DNA of 64,000 bases from positions 1 through 64,000 of the forward strand of contig CANQMQ010000005.1 of NCBI GenBank assembly GCA_947625025.1, in the 5' to 3' direction. Below, piece after piece: positions 16,007-23,883 of this stretch (the first letter of the stretch is position 1; each line of letters starts with the position of its first letter). This DNA is from an uncultured Clostridia bacterium. Lineage in GTDB: Bacteria > Bacillota > Clostridia > Christensenellales > Borkfalkiaceae. Made by a program: the position numbers and the translations under genes. The notes under the pieces are model-generated. The model searched no databases. It was not told the DNA's origin and saw nothing but the letters and a program-made list of their open reading frames with translations.

Positions 16007-17920
16007 TCAAATATCGAGGTCGGTTACGAGGGTCGCATTCTCCTCGATAAACTGCCTCCGCAGGGCGGGGCTCTCCCCCATCAGGATGGAGAACATCTTA
16101 TCGGCCTCCATCGCATCCTTCATCGAAACCTTGATGAGGGTACGGGTGGAAGGGTCCATCGTCGTCGTCCAGAGCTGTTCGGTAGACATCTCCCCGAGGC
16201 CCTTGTACCGCTGATACTCCACTTTGTTGTTATACAGGGCGTCGAACGCCGTCTTTTCCTCTTCGGAATAGAGGTAGACATCCTCCTTGCCCTTGACGCT
16301 CGCCTTGTAGAGGGGGGGCTTGGCGGAATACACGTGCCCGTGCTCGATGAGGGGGCGCATGTAACGGAAGAGGAAGGTTAAAAGCAGGATACGGATATGG
16401 GCGCCGTCTACATCGGCATCCGTCATGGAGATGATGCGGTCGTAGCGGAGCTTGCTCTCGTCGAAGTCGTCCAAGATGCCGCAGCCGAATGCCGTGATCA
16501 TCGCTTTAATTTCCGCATTCTCGAGCACGCGGTTGAGGCGGACCTTCTCGACGTTTAAGATCTTGCCGCGGAGGGGCAGGATGGCCTGGAACCTGCGGTC
16601 TCTCCCCTGCTTGGCGGTGCCGCCTGCCGAATCCCCCTCGACGATGTAGATCTCGCAGAGCTCGGGGCGCTTATCCGAACAATCGGCAAGTTTTCCGGGG
16701 AGCGTCGTCGATTCGAGGACGCCCTTTCTCCGCGTGAGTTCCCTGGCACTCCGCGCCGCATCCCGCGCCTTCTGTGCCGTGATACAGCGGAGCACGAGCT
16801 CCCTCGCCTCGGAGGGGTGCTCCTCGAGGTATTCCCCGAATTTATCCGCAACGGCCTTGGAGACGAAGGGGCGGATGAAGGAATTGTTGAGCTTATCCTT
16901 CGTCTGCGATTCGAACTGTGCATTCTCGAGCTTGACGGAGACGACGGCCGTAATGCCTTCCCGCACGTCCTCCCCCGTGAGCTTATCGTTCTCCTTCAAG
17001 ATGCCCTGCTTCTTGCCGGCATCGTTGATCACCTTGGTGAGGGCGAGCTTGAGCCCCTCCACATGGGTGCCGCCGTCGATGGTGTTGACGTTGTTGGCAT
17101 ACGAATAAATGACTTCGTTGTAGCTCTCGTTGTATTGGACGGCGATCTCGCAGACGGTAGTATCTTCCTGTGCCTCGAAGTAGAGGGGTTCGGGGAACAA
17201 AGTATTCTGCCCCTTGTTGAGCTCCTCCACGAGCTCCTTGATGCCCCCCTCGTAGCAGAATTCATCCCGCTTCTCCTTGCCTTCACGGAGGTCTTTCAGG
17301 GTAATGGTGAGGCCCTTATTGAGGAAGGCGAGCTCCTTTAAGCGGACTTTGAGCACGTCGTATTGGAACACGACCGTCTCAAAGATCTCGGCATCGGGGT
17401 AGAAGGTGACCTTGGTGCCCGTTTTATCGGTATCGCCGATGATGGCGAGCGGCCGCTGGGGGACGCCGCGGTTGTAGACTTGTTTATAGATGTGGCCGTT
17501 TTGGGAGACCTCGACTTCCAGCCATTCGGAAAGAGCGTTCACGGCCTTGACGCCCACGCCGTGCAGGCCCGAGGAGACCTTGTAGCCCGAATCGCCGCCG
17601 AACTTCCCGCCCGCGTTGACTTTCGTAAACACCACCTCAACGGTGGAGATGCCCTCCTTGGGGTGAATTTCGGTGGGAATGCCCCTGCCGTCGTCTATGA
17701 CGGTGCACGAGCCATCGGGGTTGATGGTGACGTCCACGCGGTCGCAGTAGCCTGCAAGGGCCTCATCGATGGAGTTATCGACGACTTCACTCACGAGGTG
17801 ATGGAGCCCCTTGGAATCGGTGGAGCTGATGTACATCCCGGGGCGCTTGCGGATGTGTTCGAGCCCATCGAGCACCTGAATTTGCTCCGCGCCGTACGCG
17901 GTTTCCACTTTTTCGTTCAT
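16007..17920 (-). CDS. gyrB: DNA gyrase subunit B
   Basis: 637 residues. GHKL ATPase motifs: EVVDNSIDEA, DDGRGIP, GLHGVGVKAVNAL. Toprim motifs EGDSAGG near 420 and DADVDGAHI near 495; C-terminal RYKGLGEM and QL-W-TTMDP. No extra C-terminal insertion, so the short gram-positive form. I chose the ATG at 17920, preceded by GAGGT; an ATG 21 nt earlier lacks a site. It has a long (~185-nt) leader containing a dispersed repeat, and its promoter overlaps the terminator of the preceding gene. Confidence 0.97.
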   Translation of the reverse strand: MNEKVETAYGAEQIQVLDGLEHIRKRPGMYISSTDSKGLHHLVSEVVDNSIDEALAGYCDRVDVTINPDGSCTVIDDGRGIPTEIHPKEGISTVEVVFTKVNAGGKFGGDSGYKVSSGLHGVGVKAVNALSEWLEVEVSQNGHIYKQVYNRGVPQRPLAIIGDTDKTGTKVTFYPDAEIFETVVFQYDVLKVRLKELAFLNKGLTITLKDLREGKEKRDEFCYEGGIKELVEELNKGQNTLFPEPLYFEAQEDTTVCEIAVQYNESYNEVIYSYANNVNTIDGGTHVEGLKLALTKVINDAGKKQGILKENDKLTGEDVREGITAVVSVKLENAQFESQTKDKLNNSFIRPFVSKAVADKFGEYLEEHPSEARELVLRCITAQKARDAARSARELTRRKGVLESTTLPGKLADCSDKRPELCEIYIVEGDSAGGTAKQGRDRRFQAILPLRGKILNVEKVRLNRVLENAEIKAMITAFGCGILDDFDESKLRYDRIISMTDADVDGAHIRILLLTFLFRYMRPLIEHGHVYSAKPPLYKASVKGKEDVYLYSEEEKTAFDALYNNKVEYQRYKGLGEMSTEQLWTTTMDPSTRTLIKVSMKDAMEADKMFSILMGESPALRRQFIEENATLVTDLDI

Positions 17921-17957
17921 TGCTGACCTCAATTCTATCAAAATTCTTATTTTTTGC

Positions 17958-18080
17958 TGTTCTCTCGCCCTCGCTTCGCTCGGGCTCGGAATGAGGGGAA
18001 AAAAGAAACCTGCATCCCGCCGCGGGGCGTATGGAATCCTTTCCTCTCCTCATCCCGAAGCTCCGTAGGAGCTGAGAGGA
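17958..18080. repeat. Dispersed repeat in the gyrB leader
   Basis: TTCTCTCGCCCTCGCTTCGC...GGAATGAGG unit and a CTCATCCCGAAGCTCC-GTA-GGAGCTGAG hairpin unit, both within the predicted 5' UTR of gyrB. Confidence 0.8.
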
Positions 18081-18103
18081 GCGCACGCGCGCGTACGCGC
18101 GCG
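18081..18103. other. 23-nt alternating purine-pyrimidine (GC)n tract at gyrB +1
   Basis: Perfect alternation of G/A with C/T across 23 bases, nearly all GC, beginning about two bases downstream of the predicted gyrB transcription start. It contains a CGCGCGTACGCGCG palindrome. Such tracts can adopt Z-DNA under negative supercoiling. Confidence 0.7.
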
Positions 18104-18111
18104 GTAGAATA

Positions 18112-18140
18112 ATTATACCATGTAGAATAAAAAAAGTAAA
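18112..18140 (-). promoter_or_regulatory. gyrB promoter
   Basis: TTTACT (18140-18135), 17-nt spacer, TATAAT (18117-18112). The -35 is formed by the 3' arm and T run of the upstream terminator hairpin. Confidence 0.75.
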
Positions 18141-18159
18141 CCGTTTGAACACGGTTTAC
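18129..18159 (-). terminator. Terminator of the mazG-dus operon
   Basis: GTAAACCG pairs perfectly with CGGTTTAC and is followed on the minus strand by T7. Confidence 0.85.
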
Positions 18160-18183
18160 CCAAAATTTTGTGATATTTTACGC

Positions 18184-18444
18184 TCAGTAATCCTCAAAAT
18201 CCGAGATGAGGCGGTGGAGTTCTTCGGCCGCATCTGCCTTCTCGTCCTCTTCCGCAAGAAGGTATTCCCGTGCCGCCTCCACGAGCCCCACGGCCCTGTA
18301 CGCCTCCCCGTAGATGAGATCGCACTTCGCCATGAAATCATCCTCATCGTAATCCTCGAAGCGGAGGCAACCGCGGCGGATCACCGTCTCATCCCCCTTC
18401 TTCAATGCGGAAAACCATTCCTGAAAAAATGTATCGTCGCTCAT
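18184..18444 (-). CDS. Small acidic protein, unknown
   Basis: 86 residues, strongly acidic, predicted all-helical (FFQEWFSALKKGDETVIRRGCLRFEDYDEDDF..., AGLVEAAREYL-type helix, DEKADAAEELHRLISDFEDY). No family recognised. The ATG overlaps the dus stop as ATGA and is preceded by GGGAGG, so translation is coupled to dus. Last gene of the operon. Confidence 0.75.
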   Translation of the reverse strand: MSDDTFFQEWFSALKKGDETVIRRGCLRFEDYDEDDFMAKCDLIYGEAYRAVGLVEAAREYLLAEEDEKADAAEELHRLISDFEDY

Positions 18445-19382
18445 ACTTCCTCCCATAATGCTTTGAACAGCGCGGCAACCTCTTCCGAAGTTTCGGCTGC
18501 AAAAAATTTCCGTTTGAATGCCGCCGCCCCATGCCTGCCGCGTGCATAGAACGCACCCATTTTTCGCATATATACGACGGCGAACCGCTCTCCGTACATC
18601 TCTTTCACCTCCCGAAGCTCCTCCAAAAAGAGGGGAAGCATGGGGGGCGGGTCCTTCTCTAAAATTTCACAAAAGACTTCGGGGCGGAAGAGGGCGGCAC
18701 GGGCGACCATCACGGCATCTGCCCCCGTCCGCTCCAACATCTTTTCAAAGTCCTTCCTGTTCCACACGCCCCCGTTCGCCACGACGGGGATGTTTACAGC
18801 CGCCTTCGCCTCTGCGATCTGGGCATAGTCCACGGGCCCTGCGTAGATCTTCTCCCGCGTTCTGCCGTGTACGGTAACCATACACGCTCCCGCCCCCTCA
18901 CACAGCTTTGCAAACTCTGCGGCGAGGCGGTCTCCCTCCCGAAGCCCCGTGCGGAACTTGACGGAGATGCGCTTCCCGCTCTTCACGCATGCGGAAACCA
19001 CCTTCTCGGCGAGGGGAAAATTCTCCATGAGGGCGCTCCCCTCCCCGTTGCGCACGATCTTGGGCATCGGGCAGCCCATGTTGATATCGATGAGGTCGAA
19101 GGGGGCAAGCGCCTCGCTCTCACACGCCTCCCGCATGATTTCGGGGTCGGAGCCGAAGAGCTGGGCGGCCTTGTAGCCCTCCTGCGGGGGGCAGAAGAGG
19201 AGCCGCTTTGTCTCCTCGTTGCCGTAATGCAGGCCCTTTGCGCTCACCATTTCGGTGAAGGTGAGCCCCGCCCCGAGATGGGCGCAGAGGGTGCGGAAGG
19301 GGTAGTTGGTGTACCCCGCAAGCGGCGCGAGAAAGACGTTGTTGGGGCATACCATGCCCGCGATGTCTACCTCATGAAGCAT
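18441..19382 (-). CDS. dus: tRNA-dihydrouridine synthase
   Basis: FMN-dependent reductase of uridines in the tRNA D-loop. 313 residues. LAPLAGYTNYPFR at the N terminus, the DusB-like DINMGCPMPKIVRNGEGSALM with catalytic Cys near residue 98, VKFRTG, TVHGRTR and VVANGGVWNRKD are all present. The start overlaps the mazG stop by 11 nt. The family member looks DusB-like, but substrate position cannot be assigned from sequence alone. Confidence 0.93.
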   Translation of the reverse strand: MLHEVDIAGMVCPNNVFLAPLAGYTNYPFRTLCAHLGAGLTFTEMVSAKGLHYGNEETKRLLFCPPQEGYKAAQLFGSDPEIMREACESEALAPFDLIDINMGCPMPKIVRNGEGSALMENFPLAEKVVSACVKSGKRISVKFRTGLREGDRLAAEFAKLCEGAGACMVTVHGRTREKIYAGPVDYAQIAEAKAAVNIPVVANGGVWNRKDFEKMLERTGADAVMVARAALFRPEVFCEILEKDPPPMLPLFLEELREVKEMYGERFAVVYMRKMGAFYARGRHGAAAFKRKFFAAETSEEVAALFKALWEEV

Positions 19383-20766
19383 ATTTTGCCCGCCTGTAAT
19401 ATTCCGCTTTCTCCTCTTCCGTGAGGGCGTTTACATCCTTGCCGTCTGCGCGCACCATGGCCTCGTAGCGGTTGTAGCGCTCCGCCATCTTGCGGACGGT
19501 ATCGAGGAGGGCGAGCTCGCAGTCGGCACCCGCCGCCCGCCCGAGCTCCACCGTGCAGAAAAGCACGTCGCCGAGCTCTTCCGCGATCGCCGCTTCATCC
19601 TTGGCGTTCACGGCCTCGCGGAGCTCTTGGTACTCCTCACGGAACTTCCGCTCAAAGTTTTCGAAGGTGGCCTTATCCCAACCCCCCTTCTCCATCCGTT
19701 TTGCGATCTTCTGGGCACGCAGAAGCGCGGGGAAGCATGCGGGCACGTCGTTGACGGCATCCGAATAGGTTGCTTGATGCTTTTCGGTCATCTTGTTGCG
19801 CTCCCAGACGCTGAGCGCTCCCTCCGCATCCGCCGCCCTGTCCTTGCCGAACACATGGGTGTGGCGGGTGATGAGCTTCTCGCAGAGGGCGGTCACCATA
19901 TCGGTCACCGTAAACTCCCCGCGCTCCTCCTCCATGAGGGAATGAAAGACGGATTGCATGAGGACATCCCCCGCCTCCTCGCGGATACGCTCGGGGTCCT
20001 TCCTGTCGATGGCGTCTACGAGTTCGTACGCCTCCTCGATGGCGGCATTACGGATGCTCTCGTGGGTCTGTACGCTGTCCCACGGGCACCCGTCGGGGGC
20101 ACGGAGCAGCCTCATGATGGCGACGAAATCCTCAAAGCAGAACTTCTTCTTCTCGAGGAGAGGCACATCGTAGAGGACGATTGCCGTAGCATACCCGCAG
20201 ACGCCCTGCCTATCCGCCTCGTACAGGGGCAGTTTTACGGCGCCGCGTTCATCTATGTAGCATGCGGGCGCCTCATCGCCGAAGCGCTCCGCGAGGGCGA
20301 GCTTCACATCCCCGATGGTATCCGCCGTGACGTCGTAGACGATGAGCGGCAGGGAGAGATAGGTGAGGGGCTCGAAGGCAGAGCGGGCGCAGTACCCGCC
20401 GTACACCCCCGCCTTGGCGGCAAAGTGCGCCGCCTTGGAGACGCCCTCCACGCCCTCCGCCCCCTCTTCGAGCAGGATGCGGGCGGCGGCATCTTCGAAG
20501 GGAGAGCCGTCTACGCAGTAGGCAACCTTTCTCCCCCGTGCGCGGCGCTTCACCTCTTCTACGATATGCCGCGTGAGCGTATCGTAATTCCTGCTCTTTT
20601 CATAGAGTGCATCGAGGGTGGAGAAGGGAATTCCCGCCTCACTGAGGCTGTCCGCCGAGGGCAGCCCGCTCGTGCGGACCAACACTTCGTCCGCTTCCCG
20701 CAGTACTCTGAGGCCCCCTTCCGTAAGCTCTCCCGCCTGTACGCCGAGGCCGACGACCGTAATCAT
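19372..20766 (-). CDS. mazG: YabN-type tetrapyrrole-methylase-like/MazG pyrophosphohydrolase fusion
   Basis: 464 residues. An N-terminal SAM-methylase-like (CbiF-fold) domain (1-220; ITVVGLGVQAGELTEGG) is fused to a MazG NTP pyrophosphohydrolase (225-460). The MazG part has LRAPDGCPWDSVQTHESIR, EEAYELVDAI and EEAGDVLMQSVFH metal-binding motifs, and a second half with EELGDVLF. It probably hydrolyses aberrant NTPs. Start at 20766 with GAGGTG upstream. That start lies 128 nt inside the flippase frame, so the two genes overlap out of phase. Confidence 0.93.
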   Translation of the reverse strand: MITVVGLGVQAGELTEGGLRVLREADEVLVRTSGLPSADSLSEAGIPFSTLDALYEKSRNYDTLTRHIVEEVKRRARGRKVAYCVDGSPFEDAAARILLEEGAEGVEGVSKAAHFAAKAGVYGGYCARSAFEPLTYLSLPLIVYDVTADTIGDVKLALAERFGDEAPACYIDERGAVKLPLYEADRQGVCGYATAIVLYDVPLLEKKKFCFEDFVAIMRLLRAPDGCPWDSVQTHESIRNAAIEEAYELVDAIDRKDPERIREEAGDVLMQSVFHSLMEEERGEFTVTDMVTALCEKLITRHTHVFGKDRAADAEGALSVWERNKMTEKHQATYSDAVNDVPACFPALLRAQKIAKRMEKGGWDKATFENFERKFREEYQELREAVNAKDEAAIAEELGDVLFCTVELGRAAGADCELALLDTVRKMAERYNRYEAMVRADGKDVNALTEEEKAEYYRRAKYAS

Positions 20767-22075
20767 AGCTTGTTTTCACCTCTTTTTTTACAGTATACCG
20801 CAAATCGAGGAAAAAAGCAACAAGATAGCAGGCATTTGCCGCGATTGCCGCCCCCGCAATTCCGAATGCGGGCAGGGGCACGAGGAGGGCTTCGAGCAGG
20901 AACTTACAAAGCACCGCCGTCAGCATGGAGCGGGCGGCGTACTTCGCCCGCCCCATCCCCGTGAGGCAGGCGGCGAGCGTCTCCACCCCCGCAAGGGTCA
21001 CCGAGGAGACGGAGAGAAGTTTTAAGAGGGTAACGAGGGTCTCCTTATCGGCTATGGGCAGGGCGGGGTAGAGGAGAGAGACAACCCTCCCCGCAAACAA
21101 GAACAGCCCCAGGGCGCAGGGCACCGAGACGGCAAGGGATAGCGTGAGGGCGTAGAGCGCCCGTTTTCTCCCCTCCTCTTCCTCCCCCCGTGCGAAGCTC
21201 TCCGAGATACGGGGTACGGAGGCCGAGGCGAGGCCGCAGGAGAGGGCGGCGGGGAGGTTTATGAGGGAGAGCGCACTCCCCGAGAACAGCCCGTAGAGGG
21301 CGATCGCCCGCCCCGAAATGCCCTTGAGGAGGGTGACGACGGCGACGCTGTCTACCGTATGCGAGAGGGGCAGGAGGGAGGCGGCCGCCATCACGGGAAG
21401 GGCGGAGAAGAGCACTTCGCTCCCCCGCATCCCCCGCACCATCAGCGCCTTGGGGCGGAACTGCATGCGGTAGCGCACGGCGAGCACGAGAAGGGCCGCC
21501 GCCTCCGAGAGAGTAACGGCAAAGAGGGCGTAGGAGACCGCCCGTGCAGGGTCCTCCCTTGCCGTAAACGAGAATACAAGCCCCGCCCCCGCCTTCACGA
21601 GTTGCTCTATGAGCTCGGAGACTGCCGTGGGCGCCATATCCGATTTGCCCTGAAAGTATCCCCTGAATACGGCAAGCAGGGCCACAAAGAACACGGAGGG
21701 GGCGAGGAAGTAGTAACAGGTCGTGAGCGCCCCATCCCCCTGCAGGCCTGCCATGAGGGGGGAGACGGCGAGAAGGAAGAGGGTGCCCGTGAGCCCGAGG
21801 AGGGCAAAGAGCAGGAGGGCCCCTCTCACCGTCTGCCCGTTTTCGGTCCCCTTGGCCGTCTCACGGGCGATGAGCCTTGAAAACGCGGAGGGAATGCCCG
21901 TCGAGGAGAAGGTGAGCACGAGGACGAAGAGAGGGTACGCCATCTGATACAGCCCCATGCCGTACCCGCCGAGCAGGTTGGCAAGGGGGATGCGGTAGAG
22001 CGCACCCACGAGCTTTGCCGCCATGCTCCCCACCGTAACGATGGCCACCCCCTTCAGAAATTCGGAATGCTTCAT
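20639..22075 (-). CDS. spoVB: SpoVB/MurJ-type polysaccharide flippase
   Basis: 478 residues, MATE-like multidrug/oligosaccharidyl-lipid/polysaccharide (MOP) exporter with 12-14 hydrophobic segments. The N-terminal GVAIVTVGSMAAKLVGALYRIPLANLLGGYGMGLYQMAYPLF is the SpoVB signature; SpoVB-like proteins move lipid-linked precursors for spore cortex or wall. The hydrophobic core ends near residue 430; the last ~45 residues (Arg/Gly-rich) come from a frame overlapping mazG. The spoVT gene ends 27 nt upstream. The symbol is by family; a vegetative MurJ paralogue role is possible. Confidence 0.88.
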   Translation of the reverse strand: MKHSEFLKGVAIVTVGSMAAKLVGALYRIPLANLLGGYGMGLYQMAYPLFVLVLTFSSTGIPSAFSRLIARETAKGTENGQTVRGALLLFALLGLTGTLFLLAVSPLMAGLQGDGALTTCYYFLAPSVFFVALLAVFRGYFQGKSDMAPTAVSELIEQLVKAGAGLVFSFTAREDPARAVSYALFAVTLSEAAALLVLAVRYRMQFRPKALMVRGMRGSEVLFSALPVMAAASLLPLSHTVDSVAVVTLLKGISGRAIALYGLFSGSALSLINLPAALSCGLASASVPRISESFARGEEEEGRKRALYALTLSLAVSVPCALGLFLFAGRVVSLLYPALPIADKETLVTLLKLLSVSSVTLAGVETLAACLTGMGRAKYAARSMLTAVLCKFLLEALLVPLPAFGIAGAAIAANACYLVAFFLDLRYTVKKEVKTSYDYGRRPRRTGGRAYGRGPQSTAGSGRSVGPHERAALGGQPQ

Positions 22076-22101
22076 TATGTAGGGGGTCTCCCCCCCTTTT
22101 G

Positions 22102-22644
22102 TTATTCGAATTGGTTTGCGATGATCTCAGCGGTAAGGCGGGCGAGCTTTACGGCCGCCCCGTCGATGATTATCCCCTCTTCCTGTGAGAGGAGGACGAC
22201 TGCCCCGAGGCAATCCCCGTTTGCCACAATGGGGACGACGAGCTCCGCGGTATACCCCGCATCGTCCACCGTAACGGGGTAGATATCCCCGCTCTCCGCC
22301 CTGTTTGCAAGGTAGCTCCTGCGCGACGTCAAAATTTCCGTAAACTTCTCCGAGACCGTCTTTCCCACGAGCCCCTTCTTGCCCGTGCCCGCCGCGGCGA
22401 GCACGACATCGTTATCCGTGATGGCGGCAAGATACCCGCTCTGTTCATGCAGAGATTTGGCGGTCCCCTCCGCAAAGCGCTCCACCGAGGCGATGGGCGA
22501 ATACTTCTTGAGCATGAGTTCGTCGCGGTCGGTGAAGAGTTCCAAGGGGTCCCCCTCGCGGATGCGCAGCGTTCTGCGTATCTCCTTCGGAATGACCACC
22601 CGCCCAAGTTCATCGATCCTCCGCACAATTCCCGTTGCTTTCAT
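22102..22644 (-). CDS. spoVT: Stage V sporulation protein T
   Basis: 180-residue forespore regulator. Residues 1-45 are an AbrB/MraZ-type swapped-hairpin DNA-binding domain (MKATGIVRRIDELGRVVIPKEIRRTLRIREGDPLELF); residues 55-178 are a GAF-like domain. Both parts align with SpoVT along their whole length. The ATG at 22644 follows GGAGG and a T7 run; the ribosome-binding site is the 3' arm of a terminator-like hairpin (separate entry). Followed by the SpoVB-type flippase. Confidence 0.95.
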   Translation of the reverse strand: MKATGIVRRIDELGRVVIPKEIRRTLRIREGDPLELFTDRDELMLKKYSPIASVERFAEGTAKSLHEQSGYLAAITDNDVVLAAAGTGKKGLVGKTVSEKFTEILTSRRSYLANRAESGDIYPVTVDDAGYTAELVVPIVANGDCLGAVVLLSQEEGIIIDGAAVKLARLTAEIIANQFE

Positions 22645-22674
22645 AAAAAAACCTCCGCATGCAGTATGCGGAGG
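22645..22674 (-). terminator. Terminator-like hairpin embedding the spoVT ribosome-binding site
   Basis: Minus strand: CCTCCGCAT (22674-22666), 5-nt loop, ATGCGGAGG (22660-22652), T7 (22651-22645), then the spoVT ATG at 22644. A 9-bp perfect stem plus T run is a textbook intrinsic terminator, but its 3' arm is the Shine-Dalgarno sequence. Confidence 0.8.
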
Positions 22675-22692
22675 CGGTGAACTTCTATGCAA

Positions 22693-23874
22693 TTACCCGC
22701 GGTAAGCCCTATACAGCTTCTCGAAGGCGGGGATGCTGCGCTCGATGGTTTCACGGGAGACGCAGTAGGAGATGCGCACATACCCCTTTGCCCCGAAGCT
22801 ATCCGAGGGGACGACGAGCAGCTCATATCCCTGTGCCCGTGCGGCAAAGGCGACGGCGTCCTCCTCGAGCGCCTGTACGAAGAGGTAAAACGCCCCTTCG
22901 GGCACGATACAGTGGTACCCGATCCTCGTCAATTCCCCGTAGAACAGGTCCCGATTGCTCCTGTACGCCTCGAGGTCGCTCACCTTCCCGAGGCATGCGG
23001 CGACGGCGTATTGATAGGTCGCGGGGGCGCAGACGTACCCCAAGGCCCGCCCCGCCCCTGCAATGCAGGCAAACAGGGCCTCCTTCTCCGTGCAGTGGGG
23101 AGAGACTGCGATGTAGCCGATGCGCTCCCCCGCAAGGGAGAGGGATTTGGAGAAGGAATAGAGCACGACGGTGTTCTCGTACACGCACATCGGGTAGACG
23201 GGAGGTGCGATGTAGCACAGTTCGCGGTAGGGCTCATCGGCGATGAGCAGGATGGGCGAACCGAACCGTTCACTCTTTTCCTTCAGGAGAGCTCCGAGGG
23301 CACGCATCTCCCCCTCCGAATACACCGCCCCCGTGGGATTGTTGGGGGAGTTGACGATGATGGCGCGCGTCCTCTCCCCGATTGCCCGCCCGATGGCTTC
23401 CAAATCGAGGTGGAAATCGGGGGCGGTCGCAACGGCGACGGGCACCCCGCCCGCACTCCTTACAAACACTTCGTACTCGGGGAAGTAGGGCGTAAGCAGA
23501 ATGACCTCTTCCCCCTTCTGCAGAATGGCACGGAAGGTGATGGTAAGGGATGAGGAGGCTCCGCACGTCATATACACCTCTTCTGCGGACATGGGTACCC
23601 CGAATGCGCTCTCTATGTAGTTTGCAACCGCCGCGCGTACGGGGTATGCCCCCGCGGCGGAGGTGTAGCCGTGTAGCTTTTCGGGGGGAACTTCGCGGAA
23701 GAGCCGCTCCACCTCCTCCCGCACACAGGCGGGGGCGGGCACGGAGGGGTTTCCGATGGAGAAATCGTAAACATTCTCCTCCCCTATTTCCTGCTTCCTC
23801 TTGTTGGCATATTCAAATGCCTCGCGGATCGCCGAGCGGGCCTCCCCGAGCGGCCTCATTTCAGGATTATACAT
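22693..23874 (-). CDS. Class I pyridoxal-phosphate aminotransferase
   Basis: 393 residues of fold-type I, AspC/AlaA-like. Motifs: DFSIGNPSVPAP, the ring-stacking region YMTCGASSSLTITFRAIL, NSPNNPTGAVYS near 190, ADEPYRELCY near 228, and the PLP lysine in SFSKSLSLAGERIGY near 255. The amino-donor specificity is not determinable. The ATG at 23874 is 9 nt from the uvrA TGA, and GAGGTG overlaps that stop, so it is co-translated with uvrA. Confidence 0.9.
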   Translation of the reverse strand: MYNPEMRPLGEARSAIREAFEYANKRKQEIGEENVYDFSIGNPSVPAPACVREEVERLFREVPPEKLHGYTSAAGAYPVRAAVANYIESAFGVPMSAEEVYMTCGASSSLTITFRAILQKGEEVILLTPYFPEYEVFVRSAGGVPVAVATAPDFHLDLEAIGRAIGERTRAIIVNSPNNPTGAVYSEGEMRALGALLKEKSERFGSPILLIADEPYRELCYIAPPVYPMCVYENTVVLYSFSKSLSLAGERIGYIAVSPHCTEKEALFACIAGAGRALGYVCAPATYQYAVAACLGKVSDLEAYRSNRDLFYGELTRIGYHCIVPEGAFYLFVQALEEDAVAFAARAQGYELLVVPSDSFGAKGYVRISYCVSRETIERSIPAFEKLYRAYRG

Positions 23875-23883
23875 GCTTGCACC

